Shown: positions 9,709 to 21,613, counted from the stretch's first letter. The stretch: 64,000 nucleotides of DNA from Papaver somniferum (GCF_003573695.1 NC_039358.1:196939192-197003191), one strand, 5' to 3'. Numbers and translations: made by a program. The notes: generated from the letters alone by a model not told the origin.

Positions 9709-11362
9709 TGAAAACTACAGACAGACCCATTTTCTTAACTTCCACCACTGTCAAACCCACAGACAGAAAAGTTCAGGCGCGCACCCATTTTCCCGTCAAA
9801 AATTCGTAGCAGACCCATAATTTTCTGAAATTTTGCTCCTCAGTTTTTAAAAGGCCAAACTACCATTTTCTTCAAGAGACGAACAGAGAGAAGCGAGAAG
9901 AAAATAATGGTGAACTCTGATTCTTCGTTTTTAACATTTGGATCTTTCCCTTTGTCAAATATTTCTCTAGACCACGAAAATAGCTTTCTCTTTGTTAAAT
10001 CTTTTCCCAAATCCTTTTCTGAATAATCTTCTCAATAAACTAGGGTTTCTGTTTCAAAATCTGCGATTTAAATCTGGGGATTTTGAGTTTCTGTTGTCTT
10101 TGATTGCACATGCATAAGATGTTATGCATATTTTTTTTTTACTGCATAACATTTATTTTACTTGTGCTACATAACAAGTTATGCATCTGCATAACTGGTT
10201 ATGCACATTTTCTTTGTATTGCATAACTAGTTATGCACATTTTCTTTGTACTGCATAACTAGTTATGCATTTTTTTTTTTTGCATCTGCAGTGATTTATG
10301 ATAAGCATAACCTTTGATGCATCTGCATAACTAGTTATGCACATTGTTATGCATTTGCATAACTGGTTATGCACATTTATTTTTGTGCCACATAACAAGT
10401 TATGCATCTGCATAACTGGTTATGCATATCTTTTTTGTACTGCATAACTTGTTATGCACATTTTCTTTGTACTGCATAACTAGTTATGCATATTTTTTTT
10501 GCATCTGCAGTGATTTATGATAAGCATAACCTTTGATGCATCTGTATAACTAGTTATGCACATTGTTCTGTACTGCATAATGTCTTATGCATCTGCATAA
10601 CTGGTTATGCACATTTTTTTTGTGCCACATAACAAGTTATGCACATTTTCTTTGTACTGCATAACTAGTTATGCACATTTTTTTTGTACTGCATAACTTG
10701 TAATGCATCTGCATAACTGGTTATGCACATTTTTTTTGTACTGCATAACTTGTTATGCACATTTTCTTTGTACTGCACAACTAGTTATGCATTTTTTTTT
10801 GCATCCGCAGTGATTTATGATAAGCATAACCTTTGATGCATCTGCATAACTAGTTATGCACTTTTTTTTGTACTGCATAACTTGTTATGCATTTGCATAA
10901 CTGGTTATGCACATTTTCTTCGTACTACATAACTAGTTATGCAATTTTTTTTTACTGCATAACTTGTTATCCACATTTATTTTTGTACTGCATAACTTGT
11001 TATCCACATTTATTTTTCGTTAACTGAAAGTGAAAGTATCGAAGGAAAATAAAATGTTGATTTTGTTTGTGTTTGTGTTTCGTTCATTTTTTTCGAAATG
11101 TTGTTTCTAGGATTTGTAAACTGTAAGTAGTTTATAGGTTGGTTTTTTAGAGTATGAAATTGATTTTCTAGGATTTAAATGGAGAAAGAAATTTACTCTG
11201 CAAATTCGTTACAGAATTTTTGGAGGAGGAGAAAAGAAACCGCTGAGGGTAATAGAGTAACTACACATTTTCTAAAAAACTTTGGGTGTGACAGTATCCA
11301 AAATTAATTATGGGCATGACGTTAAGAAAATAAATTTTTTTGGGCCTGCACCTAAGTTCCCC
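9709..11362. mobile_element. Mutator-like (MULE) non-autonomous element with 9-bp target duplication
   Basis: The 9-mer TTGACAAAA flanks the element at 9700-9708 and 11363-11371. The ends are imperfect inverted repeats: the left contains CCCATTTTCTTAAC and the reverse complement of the right contains TTATTTTCTTAACGTC, with matching G/A-rich outermost bases. A 9-bp duplication and long degenerate TIRs fit Mutator-like elements. There is no transposase ORF. The left interior (9870-10090) looks like leader or intron sequence with a short ATG context, perhaps captured host sequence. The centre is the palindromic minisatellite at 10111-11003. Confidence 0.7.
10111..11003. repeat. Palindromic minisatellite (GCATAACTAGTTATGC family)
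   Basis: About two dozen palindromic units with the consensus GCATAACNNGTTATGC (centre TA, TG, TT or AA) are separated by T-rich linkers such as CACATTTTCTTTGTACT. A larger repeat is superposed: the block TGCAGTGATTTATGATAAGC followed by CATAACCTTTGATGCATCTG occurs near 10287, 10506 and 10806. Each unit can form a perfect stem of 6-8 bp. The array is non-coding and wholly inside the MULE-like element. Confidence 0.9.
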
Positions 11363-11371
11363 TTGACAAAA

Positions 11372-11945
11372 TAAAGATTGAAACGGCAACTCTTAAGCCC
11401 ATGATAAAAAATAAAATAAAAATAGAAACCTTTCAACTCTAAAAACCGGCTCTGAAACCTTCGATAAAAAATAAAGTAAAAAAAACGGCTCTCCAACCCT
11501 TGGAAAAATATAAAGAGGGTAGAAATCCTTCATCTCTCAAAAACGGCTCTTAAACCTTAGGGTAGAAACCCTTCCTCTTTAAAAAAGACTCAAAACATAC
11601 TTTGCCAATCTACCCTTCTCGTTTATAGAACCTACCTCACCTCAATATCTTTCCCAACTCACATAAACCCTAATCGGAATCATTCAAGTTTTGACATAAG
11701 ATTTTGTGATAAAGAAGGTTGCATTGTGAAACAAAGTTTTAAAGAATGACGACGACGACAACAACAAACAAAAAAAGGGAGCTCATCAATTCACATTCCA
11801 GCAGGTATCAATCATATTATGCTGACAATGTTTAAGTAATTACTTCTCGCAGTTTCTTTTTCGTCTTACACGCTCATTAACACATAATATCTGTTGGCAG
11901 TAAATGTTGGTATGCAATATATCACTGAATGCGCACAAGTATTTA
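11372..11945. other. Remainder of the degenerate repeat tract and 3' flank of the xylanase gene
   Basis: At 11372-11590 the GGCTCTTAAGCC-type tract continues after the MULE insertion. From 11590 to 11945 there is AT-rich sequence without an ORF, which probably holds the 3' UTR of the minus-strand xylanase gene. Confidence 0.45.
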
Positions 11946-14269
11946 TCATACATCAACTTGTACATGAAGTATCATTGGTGATATTGTTGTATCCTCCGAA
12001 TTCCGTGCTGAAGTTTCTGGTGCAGTCACTTCGAACCTCCGAGAAAATGTGGAATTCATGGATGGGTGATTAATTGCCACATCATAATGCCCATGGAAGA
12101 GCAAAGTCTTGAACTCACCATTACTATCAGTTAATCCCTCTGAGATTTGAGGTTTCCACTCATCGATCAGCTTGTCCACTACAACACCAGTTGGAAGGTT
12201 GTTGTAATTTTCATCTGTCAAACACATCCGATAACATCCCGTTTCATTCCTTGCTGCCCACAGGACAATCCCCTCAACTGCAGTGTGAGAATGGGCTTCC
12301 CTTAGGATCTGCTCCAAGTATGACGCCTGATCCAAAGCAATTCATCAAAATTTGTTATTTCACAAATTTCTGTCTGTATTAACGGTACACATCTGTTTCT
12401 AAAATGACAACTCTAAATTATCGAAAATGATATACCTGCATTTCTGTACCGTTCTCTACGCTTACGTCCAATTCTGTAAGCCATATGGGAACTCCTGCTG
12501 AAGCAAGAGTATCAAGGGCGGCTCTCACATAAGGAATGTTGGGAGTGCCAAAATGACTCTCTAATCCTATCCCTCTAGGACCCTGATAGAAGTTTCCAAT
12601 TTCTTGAAGCTTGGCTACATACTGCGCCGGTGACGCTGAGGTATCACCACTCCACTCCAATGTATTGAATTCATTCATGAACAATCTTGTTGCTGGATCT
12701 AGCTGGTTTGCCATTTGAAAGAAAACATCTGAAGCATTTGCCCCCAGAATTTGTTCAAAGTACTGAAAATGTAAGTTTTCGTTATTAACATCCCAATTAA
12801 TAAATTGACCTGAGTATCTCGATACGACAGATTGGAGCCTCTTATATGCTGCATCTTTTATTTCTTCTGGTGAAAGTGAAGGTACCCACTTGGGTTGGTA
12901 ATCTGGGTCATCCCAGAAGATACAGTGACCTCTAACAGGTATACCGTTTTGTTTTGCAAATGCTAACATGGCATCAGCGTCAGTGTAGTTCTCCACTCCA
13001 CGGAACCTTTCAGTGGCATACCACTTCAACTCATTCCCGAAAACGGTCACAGAGAACCTAGACAAGAACCAGTTCTGGGCGGCTTGGTTACCTATGATAT
13101 CCTTATTTATGACACACCCAAATGGGAAGCTTGCTTTGTTTTGCCTAGGCCTGAAGTGGATATTTGCGCCTTGTAGAGTTTCACCCTTTGAATCGATTAC
13201 ATGAACTTTTACATCCCTCTTACGTGCCTGGGTAATATTATATTACAATACATGTACATCAATTGAGAGGGTAACGAACGATGAACCGAAAAATACAAAA
13301 TAAAGTATTATCTGAATCTTTGTTTCCATATTAGTTTCATACCTTGTTAATACCTTCGACTTGGTGAGATCTCCATTGCTCTTTAGTAAATGGTTGCAAT
13401 GAAACATTATCTACCCATATTTCCGCATTTGTATTGTTGCTCTGGAAAATCGATGAATGTGAAGGAGAAATTAGTTAATTAAACTCCATCCTGTTGGCTG
13501 AAATTATGCAGGGTTCTGAAGATAAGATGTAAACAAGAACTACATACCTGAAAATAAAGTTCAGCATAGCCAGATGAATCGACAGTGAGGCCACCTTTGA
13601 GCATGGACCAACAACCAGATCTAGCAACAGCAGAACCCGCATATGTAAAACCGTCGGTTGTTTTAAAAACAGCCGTTACTGGCCCTTTTCCGTGGCTGAC
13701 TTGTATCCAAGCTGAAAACCAAAGTTTACAATTTTCTAGTTAAGACTTGACCGTGAAAAATAGAAAATCGGATGATATTGGTAATTTATGGGAACATTTT
13801 TCTTGTACCGGAGAAAGCATAGAGGTTTTCCTTATGTAGGTAGATCTTCTGTGAGAAAGTATCATAAGGTTGATTTCTACTGTGAGCGACGATGAAGCTG
13901 TTTCCATCCTCTGACGTTTTATGCATTATCTTTCCGCCGTTACCACCAAAAGAAGACCATCCTTTGAGACCATATGAGAACTCTGGATTTACAATTATCC
14001 CTCCACTGTATTGAGGCTTCAAAGGTTCTTTTAAACACTGCAGGACAAGAAATATAGCAAAAAAAATCAAGATTTGAGATTTTATATTCGGCCGAGCCTC
14101 TCTGTAGATATAACATGTATATATTGATATAATGAATTGATCAAGTGCCATATATTACCTCAATAGTTGCAGAGTGATCGTAAGACAACGCGTCGATTGT
14201 GTAGCCTGCAAACAGTATAATTGAAGACAGAATGAAAAGCAATGCTTTTGGTGCTTTAACGATCTCCAT
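11946..14269 (-). CDS. GH10 endo-1,4-beta-xylanase with N-terminal carbohydrate-binding module
   Basis: Six exons with GT-AG introns: 14269-14159, 14037-13809, 13711-13548, 13441-13343, 13227-12436 and 12326-11946, giving 591 residues in one frame. Residues 1-27 are a signal peptide (hydrophobic LLFILSSIILFAG). Residues about 38-190 form a CBM22-like module with NPEFSYGLKGW, GCWSMLKGGL and VSLQPFTKEQW. Residues about 200-560 are the GH10 barrel: the acid/base Glu of WDVNNE falls near residue 351 and the nucleophile Glu of WLTELDV near residue 453, both present. Plant GH10 enzymes of this layout are secreted and cut the beta-1,4-xylan backbone in wall remodelling. Length and exon order look normal; there are no lesions. 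A truncated duplicate lies at 3766-4574. I assign no symbol, because orthology within the plant family cannot be judged by eye. Confidence 0.93.
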
Positions 14270-14345
14270 TAGACGATGAGGAAGATAAACAGCAATGTGA
14301 TGATAGTGCAGTTTTGGTTGATAAAATATGAAGAACAATGGTGGA

Positions 14346-14353
14346 TATATATA
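14346..14353 (-). promoter_or_regulatory. TATA box of the xylanase gene
   Basis: The minus strand reads TATATATA about 80 bp upstream of the ATG at 14269. The corresponding position in the pseudogene copy is altered. Confidence 0.5.
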
Positions 14354-14399
14354 CAGAAGCAAATGAATGCAGATTGTGTACTTTCTGAGTAATCCAAGT

Positions 14400-15456
14400 T
14401 ATATTTAGAATGTCAATTAATGCTTGGAGAATCTATACATGGCATGGAAATCTTTTCATTAAAGAAGGCATTAGCAAGCTTCCATTTGTAAGCACTTTTT
14501 CTATGTTGATATTACAAATTAAATATTGTGACAAGGCCATTGAGCCTTGAGCGCATTCATATATATTAGGATAACATTTGGTGAATGAAATTTAGGAAAA
14601 TCCATAATGTGCAATTATAATTATTAGCCAAGTACATTGTATGTTGATTGAAGGTGATCAAACAGTTAAGGAAATTTGATTCAAACAAAAAGAAAAATAG
14701 GGAAATTGCGATATTTAAGTCCTGAAAATGAGAATTAACGGCAACTCGCGATCCCAACACATTGAATGATTGTGAATCCGTAATGATACTGGCAAAACAC
14801 TTTATAAGTAAAAACACAAAAACTTATCTAAATTAAATGAATTTATTAAATGTCGTTCATTATTCTTGATAAAAAAAAAAAAAAAAATTGCTCAGATAGC
14901 GGGTGAGTTGATTTTCAAGGAGGTGTGAATCCGTAATGATACTAAAACACTTCGTAAATAAAAACACAAAAACCTATCTATAAATTAAGTGAGTTGATTT
15001 TCAAGGAGGTGTTGGAGACTGGGATTAGGTAACAGATATGTCATTGTGAAGTTTTAGTTATGGGTTTTCTCAGAGAAAAATGTCACCCCTAAAATCTATG
15101 TGAAGGTTATAATTAATCCCAAATTTTGTTTGTTTAATGTTCCTGCTGATATCTTCAATCTTGTAAAGGAAGATTACAAAGTTGTAACTTGATTTGCATA
15201 AAGGACATTTGCTTTTAGAATAAACCGAAATGCCGCAGTATCCTACGTGTGCCGGTTGCTTGGAATGTCATTAGTGTTGCCTAGAAATTGAACCTGACTG
15301 ATAATGAAAACATCAGGATTATCATCCTAAAAAGAGCTGCAAGTTTTTTGTTCAACAAAAAATATGGATTTGACTGGGTTTGATTTTGGTTTGTATAAAT
15401 ATCAATTAGGCATGATTTACTAAGTAATGGTATAAGACTGACTCACTTCATCTCTA
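14400..15456. repeat. Intergenic DNA with a short direct repeat
   Basis: No gene is visible. A segment containing GTGAATCCGTAATGATACT and AAAACACAAAAAC occurs at about 14771-14835 and again at 14927-14990. The phrase GAGTTGATTTTCAAGGAGGT occurs at about 14905 and 14992. A poly-A run lies near 14869-14887. The xylanase promoter and the Notchless 3' flank are at the two ends. Confidence 0.5.
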
Positions 15457-18400
15457 CTACATCCATAATTTCAGCTTTCTGTCGTTGCCTCCTGAGGCTA
15501 CCTTCTCGCCATCCGGACTCCAATCCACGTCAAAAACCTTGTCAGATAACAGTAAATTCAAAATAGTGTTGGGTTCTGAAGTTATGAATGATGGCAGAAA
15601 GATAAAAATTTAAGGGTCAAAATCTTAGAAGAGTTACATCGTCCTCATGACCTGGAAGATCCTGCTTTAACTTTAGCTTCTGGATATCCCAAACCTGCAG
15701 TGTATATAAGATTTGGAAGAAGCGAAGATTCAAAGTTTAATCCTTATTAGTAGCAAAAAAAAACAAAACAAAGAGGGGATAAACTGGAAAATACAATGCT
15801 GTTGCTTCTCTCATAAACTATTACCTTCAGCGTAGAATCCTTGCTACCACTCAAAAGAAGCCTACTATCAGCAGACCAGCTGCAAAATAAGCAGAAAACA
15901 GAGGGGGCTAAGGACATTAACTTAACTGAAAGAAAGAAAAAGAAATGGAAAACTATGATAAAATTCAAACCTTAGCTGATACACACATCCAACATGTCCG
16001 CGGAAAGTTGCAACATAATTCCCAGTGGTACCATTCCACAACTTGACTGACTTGTCAAATGAAGCACTTACTATCCATTGACCGTCCGGGGAGAAGTAAA
16101 CATGGTTCACAACCTGTAAGGCAGTTTTGAAGTCTCTCGTGAGTTGATGTAAATACATTTTACTGCACATAAAATTTACAACTTTCATTTGAGTAAACAC
16201 AAGAAGTGACCAAGTCAATATTGATTTCTAATTGATGGGCAAACTAAGGTTCATTACCCATTTGAAACTATTCGATGCTAATAATCCTAAACTGAGGGCG
16301 TCAAGAAAGCCTAAGATATCGGGTTAAGCTTCTGAAAGTTCCAAAATTTGCTATTGTTCCCAAGGCCTGCCAATCCAGTTTTAGGGACTGAAAATTACAA
16401 AAAGAAAACAAGCAGGTGGCTTACCTGCTGGTGTCCCTTCAATTGCTTTGCTGGTTCGTGATTATCAGGCTCCCAAAGGAGCAAGGTATGATCATCAGAT
16501 CCCGAAACCAATCTTTCAGGAGCATTTTCTTTTAATTTTTTGTACCTCTCAAGAGCTACCTAACAAAACATACGAAGCAAGGTTTACAGTGTTCCAAAAC
16601 TGCTGCTACAACAGCAGAAATGTAGGAAAGCCGTTGTAGCAGATAAAAGAGGTCCAAACTTGCAATATGCAGCTTCTTAAAGAGGCTGTAACATCACAAG
16701 GCTGAAGTAAGAGACTTGAGATGGACAATTACCTGTTTCATTTCCTCGGGTGATGAATACTGTTTTCCAGTATGGTCATATGCTCCTGTGCGGAGCACAT
16801 ATTCAGTGTTCAATGAAGGAGTATTCACCCAATGTGCATGCCCCTATGTTAAAAACCAAAGAACTGAATCAGCAAAGTATAATCCAAGGAAAAGGAAACA
16901 CTCAATTAGGGACAAAAAGCCAGTTCTTATGAAAGTATACGAGAAAAGGTTGAATGAAACTTGAATCATTAACCAGTGGCAGCAAAAGAAAAGATTACCT
17001 CCAGTTTGCGAATTAACTTTCCTTGTGTAGTGTCCCATACTTTAATTGTTCTATCATGGGAGCTGCAATAATTTACTTGGACAGGTGGGTAAACTCGGCT
17101 AAACCTCTAAAACTTGTTAAGTAAATGTTTTTCTCCAACAGCAAATATATTTGGTTATCAATTACTTTTGGCGTTAATGTTTAGAGCAATAAGGTTTACA
17201 CTGAAATGAAGAGAAGCTGTTGAACATTTGTATATGTCCATCCTTGGAATAAAAATGAAAGAAAAGGTGTACCTTGAATATATCACTCCCTCTCCACTCA
17301 ATTTAACACAAGTTACTGCATCAGTGTGTCCCGTAAGAGATAAAACACATCTTCTGAATGAAATGTCCCAAACACGTACGTCCCCATCTTTACTTGAAGT
17401 TGCAAAGCAGCGGCACGGAGAACTCAGGTGTAAAGGCTCCCATGATATGGAAGTAATCCATTTTTTGTGGCCCTGGAGTACGAGTAAGAGTATGAAACTA
17501 TTCTTAGCACAGTAGCAGATAACCTACAAAGAACATGGTATAAATAAGACCAATAAGTGAATTTATTTTACTTTGAATGGCATTCCTAATTGCTTCCCTG
17601 TCTGTGTGTCCCAGCTTAGAATTTCCCCATCCTTGCTACCACTAACAAGATGCTTACCATCAGGTGACCATGCAAGACAAAGAACATACTGTTTATGACC
17701 TGCATAAGATGTAAAGACAGTAAGTATACTTAGGTAAGTCTGAGTCCATGCCACAGACAGCTTAAGGTTGAAGCCGATAAAGTGACAGCGTGAAACATAA
17801 ATTCAATTATTCAACCACTACCAATTATAACGCTTAAGAGATTGCAGGGAAATCCAACTGCCTTTATAAACATTAGTCGCCTAAAATAAACCAAATACAT
17901 GCCACAGAAATGGAATTTCGATCATCTAGCTGGGAAAAACAAACCATTAAAATGAAATTCAAATAGAAAGGCATCTAATAGTGCACCTATACAAGTGTAT
18001 AATGGGGTTTGAGTAGTAAGATCCCATAATCTCACAGTTGTATCACCAGATCCACTAGCCAGTTGTCTGCCATCAGGGCTGAACGCAACAGCAACAACCT
18101 CGCCTTCATGACCTGCAGGGCCAGCAAAAGGGGTATACGATAATCAGCCTCCACAAAACTGCTTCCTCAAGCATCAATATCACAAAAGAAAGTTCAATCA
18201 AATATCCGGTACCAGCAATTGTGGCAGAACAACGATGGACGTATACGAAAAACTGCTCGAGGTTGTTAAACAATCTTCAATACCTTCTCCGCAGAAACTA
18301 CAATTACAAGAAACTCGACTTTGTCAACATCTTTTTGAGCAAACAATCATGCATATGGAAACTGAAGAAAAAAAGAGGTGCAATCCTTTTAACCTTTATT

Positions 18401-18680
18401 TTTCTCTAGATACACTCCTAGCTGCACTATAAGCTCCTGATCTGATATGTAAAATGAATATGGTAATTTTTCCTCCTGAAAAAACCGAAAACCGATGCAA
18501 TTACTAATACAATATAATTCTTTTCATAGAAATTACTGATAAAATCCCATATCATTTCAGAAGACTTACATTATTAAGAAGCTTATTGACGAGTAGTTGA
18601 AGCTGAAGAGGTCCAGCATCGTGTGGAAGATACATAGAAGCTCCTAAAGGTACTCCTTCCGGGTCGGTAAATTGACACAT
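15457..18680 (-). pseudogene. Notchless homologue (NLE-WD40 ribosome-biogenesis factor), disrupted in exon 3
   Basis: Thirteen exons were placed by GT-AG sites and frame: 18680-18570, 18475-18394, 18297-18213, 18112-17987, 17699-17572, 17472-17273, 17062-16999, 16843-16733, 16559-16425, 16113-15971, 15879-15825, 15694-15638, 15537-15457. They encode the NLE domain (DPEG, YLPHDAGPLQLQ, FYISDQEL) and WD40 repeats (SPDG, LASGSGDTTVRLWD, GHKKWIT, VSASFDKSVKLWN) to a normal LKLW C-terminus. Notchless/NLE1/Rsa4 is the MIDAS-interacting factor in 60S subunit maturation and is normally essential. Exon 3 is 85 bp instead of the 90 bp its neighbours require. It reads EKVLKIV-stop, where the family has Tyr, and lacks 5 bp in RIRPVNRC. 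Upstream of the first Met the N-terminal extension is also out of frame. All other exons are clean, which suggests recent loss, a non-reference allele or a sequence error. Confidence 0.88.
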
Positions 18681-18720
18681 AACGTGCTGCTGTTGTCATT
18701 CCTACCCATATCTCTCTTCT

Positions 18721-19257
18721 TCAACTTTCATGGCTTTGCAATCTGGTTTTTGTTTTTTCTTGCTGACATTGCTGCTGCTGTTGGTTGTACCAACTCTCTT
18801 TCCCTTATAAACCATCGAAAAACCCTGAATTTTGTGTTTCTCCGGCTCGGGTATTCAAGGTTTCAATTGCAAAAGATAACCTGTGATACAAATTGTTCAA
18901 GTAGTCTCCGTTCCTTTATATGAAGTGGCTGTGTCAATGAATGGAATGAATCGAATTAGTCAGTCCTTGACTGTGTTATGTTCATTATTATGCAAAACCC
19001 ATTATTCTAAAACCCTATCACAACTAATTACGGTACATAACTAAGGATTTTTCAAGAAAGTTGACAACGACAACAAAATCATGAAGATTAAAGAACAGAA
19101 ACTACAAAAATTGCTCAAAAGAGATAAAATTTTAATACCTTATTTCTGATAAGTTCGTCTTTGAACGATTGCTTTGACGTCGTTTGTTTTCATCTTAAGA
19201 ATTACGCTCAAGCGCTCTTTTAGCATGATGTGGGATGCCCTTGATGTGGTGGGAGAA
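18721..19257. other. 5' flank of the Notchless locus
   Basis: Probable 5' leader and promoter of the minus-strand Notchless gene; no ORF is supported. It runs up to the start of the 194-bp duplicated segment at 19258. Confidence 0.4.
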
Positions 19258-19451
19258 TAGATATGAAAGCTTAGGGTTTTGACGGAATTTTTTCTGGGAA
19301 GATAAAACTGGAAAAAAAAATTCTGGGAAGATAAAGCGAAAGTCAAGAGATAAAAATGCAGGTTGGACCCTAGAGAGAGTGAACAAGAGGGGCGGAACTA
19401 TAAATATCATGTGGGCTAGGGTGGGTTTGATCAGTTTTGTACCCACGCTTA
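19258..19451 (+). repeat. Duplicated host segment X (copy 1)
   Basis: This segment (from TAGATATGAAAGCTTAGGG to CCACGCTTA) recurs at 21615-21814 with few changes; both share ATAAAAATGCAGGTTGGACC and AGGGGCGGAACTATAAATAT. In copy 2 the segment runs directly into the left end of Harbinger 2. In copy 1 it runs into Harbinger 1. Confidence 0.85.
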
Positions 19452-21515
19452 GAGCGACTGCAATGGTACGACTAAACTCAAAGATCAAACACCAAAAAAA
19501 AAGACTAAATATGAGTTTAATCTGTATTGTGACGTTATGGGGAGAAGACCAAATTTGGTCGCGCGTAAAACAATTTTATGCATGAAGACGGGCGGAAGTA
19601 TTAGTTACGTTTCATTTCTGCGCGGAATTATAAATTACGTTTCAAACGGGCGTAAATATAAATCACGTCTGTTATCAAGCGTAAATATAAATTTCGTTTC
19701 GTATGGGGCGGAATCTTAAATTCCGCCCGTTGATCAGACGGATTCCAAATGACCGCTCGAAGAAACGTAAAAATAAATTCCGCCCGAGTTAAACACGGTC
19801 ACACAGCACGTGTGAGATCAGACGGCCGAACATCTGGTGTCCGCATGAGGAATTGTACGGACGGACATCTTCTGTCCGCGTGATGAATTTGTCAGGCGTA
19901 AAATATTTTTACGCCTGAGACGGGCGTATCCAAAATTTCCGCCCATTATAGGTTTTCATTAACAGACCACATCTCCACTACTAACCTACAACTGTTTCTT
20001 CTTCTCTCTTTTCTTCTTCTTCTTCGTATTCTTATTCTTCTCTACTAACAGTACTACCAGTCTACCACTCTACATATCTTTTTCTTCTTCTTTCTTCTTC
20101 GTATTCTTATTCTTCTCTACTAACAATACTACTAGTCTACCACTCTACATCTCTACCAAGTCTCCACCACCAATTTTAGTCGAGTGAGACAAGATTTTTA
20201 ATCAAAATCGATCAATAACTTCATTAAAAAGGTGTGAATCGTAGTTATGGCGTTCTTTTATCATCATATTCTTACTTGATTGTGATAATTTATGTTTGAA
20301 TTTCACAATTTTAAAAGTTAGGGTTTTGATAGAATTAAAACATTTTTTGGGGGTTTTCCAAAATCAGGGTTAAGAAGATTGATTTTTTTAATGATATGAA
20401 TTGGGTTTACGTTTAATTTATGTTTTGTCAATTTTTAATTTTTTAATTTGAGTTTTGTTCATATCAGTTTGGGATTTTATGATTTTTACAATAGGTTTAA
20501 AGTGGAGATGAAATTCATGGAAGAATGAACACCTTCAGTAAGCGACCCTTCTTCTTTCTTAAGAAGTTGAGGTTGCGGTTGTTTATTGGATTTTGAATGT
20601 ATTCAATTTTGAATGGATGTGTAGTGGCAGTAATGTTCTTATGGTAGTATGGTTGTGGAATGCTTGTATTCTAAAGTCTGTAATGAATATGCAGTAGATT
20701 GATTTCATATGGATTCTAATGAATTTTTTTTTAAAACTGTTAATTTGGTGTATTGGGAATTAAAAGAGATTGAAAAAGTTGCAGACTTATTTCTTCCTGA
20801 TACTATTTTTTTCTTGCCGAATACAACGAATGATATGAAAATGTTAAAGGAATTCATCTGGTATATATAGGTATAAAATAAACCCGTTATTAACATTCAA
20901 TTTCAAACGTTCGAAAAAGATAAATATCTTACCAACGGTCAAAAATCTTCTACGCAATCTCCAACGCCAACGTTCGAAAAATTTATCATTCCAACGTTCG
21001 AAAATTTTCATGAAATGAAAATTTTCATTTCATGTCAAAAATCTGCTACGCAAACCCGTTTGAGAGGGGCGGAATTTTGGTGTCCGCCCAAGAGAGGCGG
21101 AATTTTGGTGTCCGCCCGTATGGGGCGGAATTTTGGTGTCCGCCCAAGAGAGGCGGAATTTTGGTGTCCGCCCAAGAGAGGCGGAATTTTGGTGTCCGTC
21201 TGGCAACGCGCGGAATTCTGCTGTCCGTCTCATCAGGCGTAAATTTATGTTACGCCCGCAACAAACGTGAATTTAAATTCCGCCCCACCAACATACGTAA
21301 ATTTGGTTTACGCCCGTTAACAAACGCAATTTAAGTTTACGCCTGACAACAAACGGATTTTAAATTTACGCCCGACTATATTAGGATTTGGGATTTGGTC
21401 GCGACTAAATATGGTCTGGGTTTTGATCTTTGGTTGGGATTTGATCTTTACTCCGTCCCACTGTGTTACGATCTCATCCCAAATTTTTGGTTATACTCGC
21501 CCACTGTGGATGCTC
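19452..21515. mobile_element. Harbinger 1: non-autonomous PIF/Harbinger-like element made of hairpin-forming repeats
   Basis: Flanked by TTA on both sides (19449-19451 and 21516-21518), the target duplication of PIF/Harbinger elements. Ends are imperfect inverted repeats: left GAGCGACTGCAATGG, right (complement) GAGCATCCACAGTGG. Size is 2064 bp. No transposase or Myb-like ORF is present. Both outer parts consist of short hairpin units of the type GGCGGAA...TTCCGCC or GCGTAAA...TTTACGCC (for example 19707-19731 and 21063-21375). The AT-rich centre has no recognisable coding. Confidence 0.8.
21063..21245. repeat. 28-bp tandem repeat with an internal hairpin
   Basis: Five near-identical units with period 28 start with GGCGG at 21068, 21096, 21124, 21152 and 21180, and a decayed sixth follows. 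Each has the arms GGCGGA and TCCGCC around a 9-base loop (ATTTTGGTG). Overlapping ORFs on both strands of this array are by-products of the repeat. Confidence 0.9.
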
Positions 21516-21518
21516 TTA

Positions 21519-21613
21519 GGCCGGTTCCTATGGCAAATGGCTAAACCCTCCATTTGCCATGCCAGCTGGCCTGGCAAACTGGCCGAGCTACGATGAGAAA
21601 TGAGTTAAGCGGT
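21519..21613 (+). repeat. Detached copy of the first 95 bp of Harbinger 2
   Basis: The 95 bp from GGCCGGTTCCTATGGC to GAGTTAAGCGGT match 21815-21909, the left end of Harbinger 2. They lie between the right TTA of Harbinger 1 and the second copy of segment X. Together with X they show a tandem duplication of about 295 bp across the Harbinger 2 left junction. Confidence 0.85.

Noticed and set aside
10111..11003. CRISPR-like array of palindromic repeats
   Set aside because: Spacers are short, T-rich and alike, the repeat is degenerate, there are no cas genes and the DNA is plant nuclear. It is a minisatellite in a transposon.
21015..21334. Overlapping ORFs on both strands with repeated GRNFGVR / EFWCPP-type peptides
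   Set aside because: They are translations of the 28-bp hairpin tandem repeat. An array free of stops in several frames explains them.
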